From Lathyrus oleraceus (Eukaryota > Streptophyta > Magnoliopsida > Fabales > Fabaceae), in contig NC_066581.1 of assembly GCF_024323335.1 (NCBI RefSeq), positions 444,317,816 through 444,381,815 of the forward strand: a stretch of DNA of 64,000 nucleotides, given 5' to 3'. How positions within the stretch are numbered: position 1 is the first letter of the stretch; every line of letters starts with the position of its first letter. Under the pieces are notes generated by a model, which was not told where the DNA came from, ran no database searches, and saw only the letters and a list, made by a program, of their open reading frames with translations. The translations under genes and the position numbers were made by a program. Shown here piece by piece: positions 54,992 through 64,000 of the stretch.

Positions 54992-56981
54992 TTATGATGA
55001 CCTATGCAGAGTTATATCCTTCTTTAATAGAAAGGAAACTAATCACTCCACGTGACCCACCTGCTATACCTACCAACCCTCAGTGGTGGTATAAGCCTGA
55101 GCTTCATTGTGTTTATCATTCCAGTGCTCCCGGACATGATGTGGAGAACTGCTATCCGTTGAAGACCAATGTTCAAGACCATGTGAGAAGTGGTATATTG
55201 TTTTTCGAGGACGTAGGTCCTAATGTCAAGAAGAACCCATTGCCCGGGCATGGGAAATCTGTTGTCAACATGGTTCAGGGTTGCCCTGGCAAATATAAGG
55301 TCCGATATGTCAGCCATATCCGACAATCTTTGGTCGAGATACACAGACTGTTGTGTGGATGCAGTCACTACGAGCATGACCATGACAAATGCCGTGTTTG
55401 CACTGTCAATGAGAGAGGATGTCGTCAAGTTAGAAAAGACATCCAAGAAATGTTGGACGAAGGTGTAATAGAGATACTTCATAATCGCGATGAGGATGAT
55501 GAAGTTAATGTGATATCACCATTATTCAGGATACTCGAGCTTGTTGTCATCCGGTATGATAGCAGCAAGCAGAAGGTTTCTCCTACTCTCATAATCAAGC
55601 CAGCTGGCCCTGTGCCATATTCTTCTGACAAAGCTGTTTCTTATCGTTATAATGTTGTGGCATTGGAAGATGGGAAGGAGGTGCCTCTACCCTCCACTTC
55701 TGTTGTTAACATCGCTGATGTCAGTGGCATGACCCTTAGTGGTCGCGTTTTCTCGGCTCCGCCGAAACCCCAGGCTGACACCAGAAGGGTTGATACTGCT
55801 GATAGTGTCGTTTGTCCTGTGGGAAATTCTTCCAATTCTCCGAATCCGGCACTTGCTGTTAATAGACCTGCCACCGCTGTTGCTAAACTTCATGTCCCTG
55901 CTGGCCAGAATGGCATAATGAAAGAGGATTGCGATGAGATGTTGAGGCTCATCAAGAGGAGTGAGTACAACGTTGTAGATCAGCTTCTACAAACGCCTTC
56001 AAAGATATCTGTGCTATCTTTATTATTAAACTCTGAGTCACACCGTGAAGCTCTGCAGAAGGTGTTGGACATGGCGTATGTAGATCATGACGTCACAATA
56101 GAACAATTTGACAATTTTGTTGCAAACATTACCGCTTGTAACAATTTGAGTTTCTGTGATGCTGATCTCCCCGAGGAGGGAAGAGACCATAATTTGGCAC
56201 TACACATCTCCATGAACTGCAAAGATGATGCCATGTCTAATGTACTGGTAGACACTGGATCATCACTGAATATGTTGCCGAAATCCACTCTAGCGAGATT
56301 GTCATATCAGGGGCCTCCCATGAGGCAGAGTGGAGTGGTTGTAAAAGCTTTTGATGGATCCCGCAAAACTGTGATTGGTGAGGTTGAACTCCCAGTCAAG
56401 ATTGGACCAAGTGATTTCCATATCACTTTTCAAGTCATGGATATCCACCCATCATATAGTTGTTTGTTGAGCAGACCATGGATTCACGAGGCAGGCGTCG
56501 TGACATCCACCATACACCAAAAGTTGAAATTTGTCAAGAACAAAAAGTTGGTGGTAGTAGGGGGAGAGAAGGCTCTCTTGGTTAGCCATTTTCCTTCCTT
56601 TTCTTATATTGATGATGAGGACGAGGTTGGGACTCTGTTCTAAGCTTTGTCTATTGCTGAGCCTTCTAAGAAAGAAACTTCTTCATTTGCATCCTACAAT
56701 GATGCGAAGTTGGCCATTGAGCATGGCGCAACTACTGGTTTAGGACAAATGATCAAGCTGGAAGACAATAAATCCCGGGCTGGCATAGGGTATTCTTCAG
56801 GCACTTTCAACAAGCATGGGTTGCTTCAGAGTGATGGTTTTATCCACACGGTTGAAGATCAGGAAGCTGCCGCTGTTGTAGAAGAGGATGCAGAGGAAGA
56901 TTCTGGCAACTTTGTCATCCTTGGAGGGGTCTTCAATAATTGGGTCGTTGTTGATGTTCCAACAGTTGTCCATAAGTCAAC
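54992..56981 (+). pseudogene. Element C nucleocapsid knuckle, Cys-rich linker and aspartic protease
   Basis: Counted from the Met at 54994: knuckle C39, H42, H48, C53 (CVYHSSAPGHDVENC); a Cys cluster C121, C123, C133, C136, C143 before an IQEMLDEG helix; protease active site D420-TGSS (56251) in NVLVDTGSSLNMLP; and a second block SYSCLLSRPWIHEAG. One TAA at 56641-56643 interrupts the frame, which then continues to the intron donor at 56982, ending VVHKST. The element's protease would mature Gag-Pol, but this copy is broken. Confidence 0.88.
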
Positions 56982-57245
56982 GTAATATTCATTTTATTTA
57001 AAAACCCTTCTCCCATGCCAAAAGGAGAAGTGATGACATTGTTGGCCCATAAATACAATGATATTCATTCAATAAATTCATGTTAAATGTTTGTTTTTCC
57101 AAATTATTTTCACTTTTTGCTTTTTGCATAAAATTGGTGATCACATAAAACCCTAAAAATAGAATAAAATCAATCTTTTCATCTGCATAATGATTTACTT
57201 TGTTTGAATTTTAAAATCTCTTTTATATCTAAAATCATTATGCAG
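56982..57245 (+). other. Element C intron (264 nt)
   Basis: Donor AC|GTAATA, acceptor TATGCAG|G. Splicing restores ACG-TTG-ATC in frame with NFEFPVFEAEEDD. The stop TAA of the unspliced frame again falls inside GTAA. The acceptor is intact, unlike in A. Confidence 0.8.
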
Positions 57246-59368
57246 GTTGATCAAACCCATTTAACATAATGATCCAACACCATCTCCCAACTTTGAGTTC
57301 CCTGTATTTGAGGCCGAGGAAGATGATGTTGAAGAGATTTCTAATGAGATTACCCGTCTACTTGAGCATGAAGATCATTCAGTCGTATCTTGAGAATCTG
57401 GAAACAGTCAACTTGGGGTCTGAAGATTGTGTCCGTGAAGTGAAGATTGGGGCACTCCTTGAAGAATCTGTGAAGAAGGGGTTGATTGAGTTGCTACGAG
57501 AATACATCGACGTCTTTCCCTGGTAATATGAAGACATGCCTGGTCTGGATACTGATATCGTGCAACATTTCCTGCCTTTGAAGCCTGAGTGTGTGCCTGT
57601 GAAGCAGAAGCTCAGAAGAACTCATCCTGATATGGCAGTGAAGATCAAAGAGGAAGTTCAGAAGCAAATTGATACGGGGTTTCTGGTGACTTCTACATAT
57701 CCTCAATGGGTGGCCAATATTGTGCCCGTGCCTAAGAAAGATGGAAAATTCCGAATGTGTGTGGACTATAGAGACTTGAATAAAGCTAGTTCGAAAGATG
57801 ATTTCCCTCTACCGCATATTGATATGTTGGTAGATAATATAACTAAATTCAATGTCTTCTCATTTATGGACGGATTTTCCGGATATAATCAGATTAAAAT
57901 GGCACCCGAGGATATGGAGAAGACAACATTCATCACACCTTGGGGAACATTCTGTTATCGAGTGATGCCCTTCGGTTTGAAGAACGCCGGAGCCACGTAT
58001 CAACGAGCTATGACTACCTTGTTTCATGATATGATGCACAAGGAGATCGAGGTGTATGTTGATGATATGATTGCAAAGTCAAGAACGGAAGGTGAACATG
58101 TAGAGCACTTGTTGAAGCTTTTTCAACGTTTGAGGAAGTATAAGCTTCGCCTAAATCCTAACAAGTGTATATTTGGAGTCCGTTCTGGAAAGTTATTGGG
58201 CTTTATTGTCAGCAAGAGAGGTATTGAAGTTGATCCTGCCAAGGTCAAAGCAATACAAGAGATGCCTGCACCCAAAACTGAGAAGCAAGTTTGAGGTTTT
58301 CTTGGCCGCTTGAATTATATTTCCAGATTTATATCTCACATGACTGCCACATGTGCGCCAATATTCAAGTTCCTCCGGAAAGATTAACGTGATGATTGGA
58401 CCGAAGATTTCCAAAAGGCCTTTGACAGTATTAAAGAGTATCTATCCGAACCTCCGATTTTGTCGCCGCCTATGGAAGGGAGACCCTTGATTATGTATTT
58501 GACAGTTCTTGAAGACTCTATGGGTTGTGTCCTTGGTCAACAAGATGAATCTGGGAAGAAAGAGTATGACATATACTATTTGAGTAAGAAGTTCACTGAT
58601 TGTGAGTCTCGATACTCAATGCTTGAGAAGACATGTTGTGCTCTGGCTTGTGCTGCTAAGCGCTTACGGCAGTATATGTTGAATCATACGACTTGGTTGA
58701 TATCCAAAATGGATCCAATCAAGTATATCTTTGAGAAGCCTGCTTTAACTGGGAGGATTGCCCGTTGGCAGATGTTGTTGTCTGAGTATGATATTGAGTA
58801 TCGAGCTCAAAAGGCTATTAAAGGTAGTATCTTGGCTGACCATTTGGCACATCAACCAATTGAAGATTATCAGTCAGTTCAGTACGACTTCCCAGATGGG
58901 GATATTGTGTATTTGAAAATGAAAGATTGCGATGAGCCTACGCTCGATGAAGGGCCAGAGCCTGGTTCCCGATGGAGCATGGTGTTTGATGGCGCTGTAA
59001 ATCAATATGGAAATGGTATTGGGGAAGTGATTATTACTCCTTAGGGCACACATTTTCCCTTTACAGCAAGGCTAACTTTCAAATGCACGAATAATATGGC
59101 AGAGTATGAGGTATGTATTATGGGTTTAGAAGAGTGTATTGATCTTAAGATCAAGCATCTTGATGTTTATGGTGATTCAGTCCTTGTTGTTAATCAGATT
59201 AAGGGTGAATGGGAGATGAATCAGCCTGGCCTCATCCCATACAGAGATTATGCGAGGAGGATTTCAACGTTCTTCACCGAGGTTGACTTCCATCATATTC
59301 CTCGAGATGAGAATCAGATGGCCGATGCGCTTGCTACACTTGCTTCGATGATTGTGGTGAAATTCTAG
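57246..59368 (+). pseudogene. Element C pol: RT, RNase H and archaeal RNase H, broken
   Basis: After the acceptor there is an acidic region (FEFPVFEAEEDDVEE), then a one-base frameshift near 57385. RT has the YIDVFPW/MPGLDTDIV segments, VDYRDLNKASSKDDFPLPHI, FMDGFSGYNQIKM and catalytic YVDD at 58055-58066. RNase H includes LEDSMGCVLGQQDESGK and MLEKTCCALACAAKRLRQYM, where A and B have TGA for the first Cys of CC. aRH has VFDGAVN, MAEYEVCIMG, YGDSVLV and QMADALATL. Stops: TAA in exon start near 57262, TAA 57524, TGA 58292, TAA 58385, TAG 59042, TAG 59366. Confidence 0.88.
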
Positions 59369-60700
59369 AATGAAGTCCCCAATGTCATTGTGATGCGCTT
59401 GGATAGACCGGCTCATGTATTTGCAGTAGAAGAAGTGAAAGATGATAAGCCATGGTATTATGATATCAAGTGTTTTCTTCAGAGTCAGATTTACCCTCCT
59501 GGGGCATCTGTTAAAGATAAGAAGACTTTGAGGAGATTATCTGGCAGTTTCTACCTCAATGGCGATGTACTTTATAAGAGGAATTTTGACATGGTTCTGC
59601 TCATATGCATGGATAGACACGAAGCAGACCTGTTAATGACTGAAGTCCATAAGGGTTCATTTGGTACTCATTCCAATGGACATGCCATGGCTAAGAAGAT
59701 GTTGAAAGCAGGCTACTATTGGATGACAATGGAGTCTGACTGCTGCAAGTATGTGAAGAAATGCCATAAGTGTCAGATTTACGTGGATAAGATTCATATT
59801 CCTCCGACACTTCTGAATGTGATTTCATCACCATGGCCTTTCTCTATGTGGGGAATCGACATGATTGGCATGATAGAGCCAAAAGCGTCTAACGGTCACA
59901 GATTTATTCTCGTAGCAATTGATTACTTCACCGAGTGGGTTGAAGCAGCGTCATATGCAAACGTGACCAGGAAGGTGGTCGTGAAGTTTATTAAGAATCA
60001 ACTCATATGCCGTTATGGTGTGCCAGATAAGATCATTACTGATAATGGATCTAACTTGAACAATAAGATGATGAAAGAGCTGTGTAGCGAGTTCAAGATT
60101 GCACATCCTAATTCTTCTCCTTACAGACCCAAGATGAATGGGGTTGTTGAAGTTGCTAATAAGAATATTAAGAAGATTATCCAGAAGATGGTTGTTACGT
60201 ACAAAGATTGGTATGAGATGCTACCATTTGCTTTGCATGGTTATCGTACATCTGTCCGCACTTCAACAGGGGCAACACCCTTCTCTCTTGTTTATGGCAT
60301 GGAGGCCGTACTCCCAGTAGAGGTGGAGATCCCATCAATGAGAGTCTTGATGGAAGCCAAGTTGACTGAGGCTGAATGGGTTCAAATTCGTTATGACCAG
60401 TTGAATTTGATTGAAGAGAAGAGGTTGATCGCCATGTGTCATGGTCAGTTATATCAGCAAAGGATGAAGAAAGCCTTTGATAAGAAGGTAAAGAATCGTG
60501 TGTTTCGAGAAGGTGACCTTGTGCTCAAGAAAGTCTTGTCTTTCGCGCCCGATTCCAAGGGCAAGTGGACTCCAAACTATGAAGGTCCATATGTTGTCAA
60601 GAGAGCCTTTTCAGGCGGTGCTTTGATACTTACAACTATGGATGGGGAGGATTTCACTCGTCCTGTGAATTCAGATGCAGTCAAGAAATACTTCGCCTAA
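59369..60700 (+). CDS. Element C integrase (open)
   Basis: Undisturbed from after TAG 59366 to TAA 60698-60700. It has the HHCC finger (HKGSFGTHSNGH and CHKC), the catalytic triad in MWGIDMIGM, ITDNGSN and MNGVVEVANK, and the GPY/F module YEGPYVVKRAF. It ends DAVKKYFA. It would belong to a Pol polyprotein whose upstream parts are broken here, so it is not expected to be made. It is the reference for the Cys codon replaced by TGA at 22856 in B. Confidence 0.9.
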   Translation, partial: NEVPNVIVMRLDRPAHVFAVEEVKDDKPWYYDIKCFLQSQIYPPGASVKDKKTLRRLSGSFYLNGDVLYKRNFDMVLLICMDRHEADLLMTEVHKGSFGTHSNGHAMAKKMLKAGYYWMTMESDCCKYVKKCHKCQIYVDKIHIPPTLLNVISSPWPFSMWGIDMIGMIEPKASNGHRFILVAIDYFTEWVEAASYANVTRKVVVKFIKNQLICRYGVPDKIITDNGSNLNNKMMKELCSEFKIAHPNSSPYRPKMNGVVEVANKNIKKIIQKMVVTYKDWYEMLPFALHGYRTSVRTSTGATPFSLVYGMEAVLPVEVEIPSMRVLMEAKLTEAEWVQIRYDQLNLIEEKRLIAMCHGQLYQQRMKKAFDKKVKNRVFREGDLVLKKVLSFAPDSKGKWTPNYEGPYVVKRAFSGGALILTTMDGEDFTRPVNSDAVKKYFA

Positions 60701-60721
60701 AATAAAAAACAGAATACCTCG

Positions 60722-60872
60722 CTAAGTTGAAAACCCGAAAGGGCGACTTAGGCAAAAATGAGCGTCTCGGTGGATTGAAAACCCGAAAGGGCAATCCAGG
60801 CAAAAGTTAGAGACATAAAAAATGAATATATATATCCCGCTAGATTGAGTACCTCACCCTGGGGCAATCTAG
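60722..60872 (+). repeat. Tandem hairpins after C integrase
   Basis: Three hairpins: CTAAGTTG/CGACTTAG (60722-60751), TGGATTG/CAATCCA (60771-60798) and CTAGATTG/CAATCTAG (60840-60872). The first two enclose AAAA-CCC-GAAA-GGG. Linkers are like those in B. Confidence 0.75.
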
Positions 60873-61597
60873 TCAAAAATTAGGGATTTGGCAAGTAACT
60901 GCATCCTGACAAGACTTTGTTCTACAACTGTCATCTGTCAAAGATTCTCGCTCAGTCATCATCAACTGAAGCTTCAAATACATCGGATTCAGAGTTGGTG
61001 GAGAAATGTTCATTATGTTCAATGTATCCCTTCCAATATACATCACCAATTTCAAATTTGTAAAGATCTGTGGAGTCTTGCCATTTGCAGACTACCATTC
61101 CATCAAATAAATTTGAGCCTTTATCCAATTCTTTACACTCTTATTTGTTTCTGTTTAACAAATGTTTGCATGTTTTAATTGATAAATATCATTTTTTTAA
61201 ATAAATAAAGTCTTTAAACTGTTTTTAAACAAAATGAACATTCACAATGACAAAAAGGATAATTGGGACATCTTCAGTGCTCTCCCAAGGATAGTATGAT
61301 CTCCAAAAGGGTAAGACATTTGTTCATATTCCTAGCATACTTGTATCCTCTTCATTATTTGTCAGGTTGTCTCCTCCGCAAGCGCAGGAGAAGGTTGAGC
61401 ATCACCAAATCCCCCAGAGAGTCTGGAGTTTGGTCTCAGTTTTTCTGGCTCCCCTGTCGAGGCTGGATCTAGCATTTGTGTTATCAGTTATATGATTGTC
61501 ATCCCTTGTGTGTATTGACCTAAAATCCCTTATAAATTGATAAATTGATATGCTATCTCTTCGATAAAGTTGGTCTTCCTTCATTCAGATTGGAATT

Positions 61598-63620
61598 CTC
61601 CCGCAGAGTGAGCAGGGAACCCCTAGCATGAGTGGAATTCTCAACAATTTGGTTTGTAGCTTATCCCTTGTGGACTCGCCTACACTAATCTCCACCAAGT
61701 TTTCCTCTTGTTCATCCTCAGCAGGGTTGATCCCATCCTAACTCCCTAGTACGGTCACCAGCAGGTTATCTCCAGATGATTGCCTACAGTTTGTTCCCAG
61801 TTCAGTCATCAGCAGTGTTTCCCCAGTGGAATTGTCTGATCAGAATCTGTTGGTTGTTTCCTCCTGAGCATAACGGGTGATGAAAATGTTTATTTTCTAT
61901 CCCCGGCGGGGTGTTATTTCTCTTCTCCTCGGCAGAGATTGTTTCTCCAGCAGCGCGAGGAAATATGTGGGTTTTGGAACTTTTGATTGGTGGTTATTCC
62001 CCACAGAGTTTCACTTCTCTCCCCGATTATTTCCCTGGTAGAGTTACTTCTACAGTGGATCCTACTTGTGTTAAGCTCCCTAGTGGTGATTTAGTAGATT
62101 CCCTAGCCGAGACTTTTCCTGCTTTCAGTTTGGCGTTGGAACTCCTAAGGAAGATGTGTTGATTCCTTCCCCAGTGGAGTAACTGGTTCCCCTTCTCCTC
62201 AGCAGAGATATTTCCTTCCATGTTTAGAAGTGTTTGTTGTTGTGCTTCTGTTTGGTGGTTGTTCCTCACAGAATTCTACATCATTTCCCGATAAGATCCC
62301 CAGTGGTTGCTTCTCTGACTGATCTTATCCTTGTCTCTGCATATTGTTGGAGGATCCCCAACTTTGGTGATTGTGATCCCTTGCTTATTCCCGATAGTGG
62401 TCTCTGATTCCTGGTGATCCTGCTTGTGTCCCTAGCAGTGATCTTTGTCCCCGGCAGCGGCTCTGTTTGATTGTCAGCATTGGCTTTGTTCCCCTGCAGA
62501 GATCATTGTTTCCTGGTATCTATTGCCCCCATCGGATTGGATGTTTTCCCCAATGGGTCTGGCTTTCTCTTTTGAGAAGTAGTACCGGATGTTTGTCCAT
62601 TGATTTCCTGGACCTGTTTGTGTTAAATATGTTTGTTTGTCAGCATTTATCATACATAAACCATGCATATACATGCTTAATTTTAACATTCAGATATTCA
62701 TGTTGCATTTTTGCCATATATCTTTGTTTGTTATCTCCTGCTATTGATCATATATTTCCCCAAGCAGATGTTTGTGTCTGATCTCTCCATATAGAGTCAA
62801 CCCCATAGGCAGAAAGCGTTTACCCTTTTCTTACATATTCCCCACTGAGTTATGCCCTCGTGGATGATTATTATTTATGTCTCCTCCCAAAATATGTATT
62901 GGGATGGAATTTCTCCCCTGAGTTATATCCTCACTGGGTTGAGTCTTGTTCATTGTGTCTCTCTAGTTCGTTCCTAGATTGACTCCTCTTGTTATTTCCC
63001 TTTGCACTTCCCCGTAGTTTAGATGAATGATTGCTCAGTAACTAGTGATTGTCCATCTTTTCCCCGGAGGAGTCTGTGGCTTTCTACCCAGTAACCGGTA
63101 GTTGTAAGTCCTATTTATGTGGTTTTCTACCCTCATACCGGTAGTTGTAAACCCCACTTTATCCCCTCGCAGAGTTAACCCTTTGTTGTTCATCCTCACC
63201 GATGACGGTTACTCTCTTCTGTGGTTTTCTACCCAGTAAACGGTAGATGTAATCCCCTCCTTGCTGGTTATCTTTATCCAATATTCGGTATTGATATTCC
63301 TTCCTTTTGAGTATATCTCCCAGTAACCGGTGATATATCTCCCGGATCATTGCCTTTATCAATGTATCCCCAGCGAGTCATCTTTCATTTACCCTTGTTT
63401 GGTAATGATCGTTTCTCCCCTTTGATTGGTCATCATTCTATACCCAGTATTTGGTATCCTGATGTCCTTTCTTTTCGGTCGATTTATCCTTTATTAACCC
63501 AGTAACAAATTATGGATAATCTTCCATGCGAGTATGTTATCTACGTTCTGACGGTAATAGATAATATATCTCATGCGCTCTTCAGTCGAAGTCTTTTTCT
63601 TCCCCAGTCGAGTAAGATTC
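61598..63620 (+). repeat. Degenerate PBS-complementary repeats, C 3'UTR
   Basis: A dozen or more units around TCCCCAGCAGAGT, for example CCTCAGCAGAGA near 62198 and CCCTCGCAGAGT near 63166. Irregular spacing. Confidence 0.6.
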
Positions 63621-63995
63621 GTTTTTCTTTATGGAATCGAATGCCCATCCTGTAATTGAGTTTTCTTTTTCAGCCCTCCTTTTGGATGATGCGTGTCTTG
63701 GAAATATTCCCCAATTCACGTTTTGGTTGGTCACCTATTATATGCCTAGTAACCGGTATCCCTGGTGTTCCTTCCTTTCTGCTCCCTATTATGACTTTTG
63801 TCCCCTATGGAGTCAGATTTTCCTGAGTTGAATATACCTTTTTAGGTCTTCCTCATATGTTTTGGATGATTGATATCTCTCACCCTTATACCGGTCTTAG
63901 ATATTCATTCTCCCCGAGCGTGTTGTTCTCTCACCCTCATACCGGTATTTTGATCACATGTCTCCTTGAGCTTATTACCCAGTAACCGGTAATAC
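63090..63995 (+). repeat. ACCGGTA units in C 3'UTR
   Basis: About eight copies of CC(A/T)NATAACCGGTA-like sequence near 63090, 63130, 63230, 63310, 63750, 63885, 63940 and 63980. They carry a palindromic ACCGGT core and are shared with D. Confidence 0.7.
63537..63564 (+). repeat. 14-nt-loop hairpin, C copy
   Basis: TTATCTA / TAGATAA stem around CGTTCTGACGGTAA, followed by ATATCTCATGCGCTCTT. It matches the four D copies. Confidence 0.75.
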
Positions 63996-64000
63996 CTCAT

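Larger units (their letters stand above)
46194..64000 (+). mobile_element. Element C: Ogre-type retrotransposon, cut by the right edge
   Basis: 5' LTR, PBS, leader, ORF1, gag, protease, intron, RT-RH-aRH-INT and 3.3 kb of 3'UTR; the 3' LTR lies outside. The domain order is complete, but coding regions carry about 15 in-frame stops and two or three frameshifts, so it is an old inactive copy. It is the same family as D by 3'UTR and LTR similarity, and is inserted in LTR F with GATCT as the preceding five bases. Confidence 0.93.
60701..64000 (+). other. Element C 3'UTR
   Basis: 3.3 kb without genes, running off the window before any LTR. Tandem hairpins lie at 60722-60872. Degenerate TCCCCAGCAGAG motifs are spread over 61598-63620. 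CCAGTAACCGGTA units occur from 63090, and the 14-nt-loop hairpin is at 63537-63564. Short ORFs are chance readings. From 63414 it matches D's 3'UTR closely. Confidence 0.75.

Noticed and set aside
62027..62269. Small minus-strand ORFs in C 3'UTR
   Set aside because: Short, no domain, and placed in repeat-rich noncoding sequence.

Overview
The window is 64 kb of plant nuclear DNA made entirely of nested LTR retrotransposons of the Ty3/gypsy Tat lineage, Ogre type. I found no host gene, tRNA or rRNA. The diagnostic features are: an extra ORF1 (plant-mobile-domain-like region plus coiled coil) upstream of gag; a 245-275 nt intron between protease and reverse transcriptase; a second, archaeal-type RNase H (aRH) between RT-RH and integrase; a primer-binding site of the published Ogre type (tRNA-Arg); LTRs of about 5 kb; and a long repeat-rich 3'UTR. 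Elements of this size packed this densely suggest a large-genome legume of tribe Fabeae (Pisum, Vicia, Lathyrus, Lens). That assignment is an inference.

Layout. Element A (minus) covers 1-10589: integrase N-terminus at the left edge, then aRH, RT, intron, protease, gag, ORF1, PBS and a 1.6 kb 5' LTR. It sits in the 3'UTR of element D (plus): D 3'UTR 10590-12292, D 3' LTR 12293-17367. D is inserted in the 5' LTR of element B (plus, 17368-31146). B has PBS, a shortened gag without capsid core, no protease and no ORF1, then intron, RT-RH-aRH-INT, 3'UTR and a complete 5.06 kb 3' LTR. B is inserted in LTR E (plus, 31147-34992), which carries a Tourist-like MITE. E lies inside the 3' LTR of element G (minus, LTR 34993-39288, 3'UTR 39289-41847). 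A minus-strand LTR F (41848-46193) is inserted in G's 3'UTR. Element C (plus, 46194 to beyond 64000) is inserted about 23 bp from the 5' end of F. C has 5' LTR, PBS, ORF1, gag, protease, intron, RT-INT and a 3.3 kb 3'UTR. The order of insertion read from nesting is G, then E and F, then B and C, then D, then A.

How the parts work together. In each element the LTR holds a TATA box and drives a genomic RNA. Gag and protease are read from the unspliced RNA, which stops at a TAA lying inside the intron's GTAA donor. Splicing joins gag-pro in frame to RT-RNase H-integrase. A and B are nearly intact apart from a few nonsense codons. C carries about 15 in-frame stops and two or three frameshifts.

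The most interesting signals are structural. (1) A tandem set of hairpins with sequence-varying but complementary stems, several capped by a C3-GAAA-G3 hairpin, follows the integrase stop in B and C and recurs in G. (2) A second covarying hairpin family with an invariant 14-nt loop occurs in the 3'UTRs of C and D. (3) The 3'UTRs hold many degenerate copies of a motif complementary to the primer-binding site. (4) An identical in-frame TGA replaces a Cys codon at the same place in the RT-RNase H of A and B, two different subfamilies.
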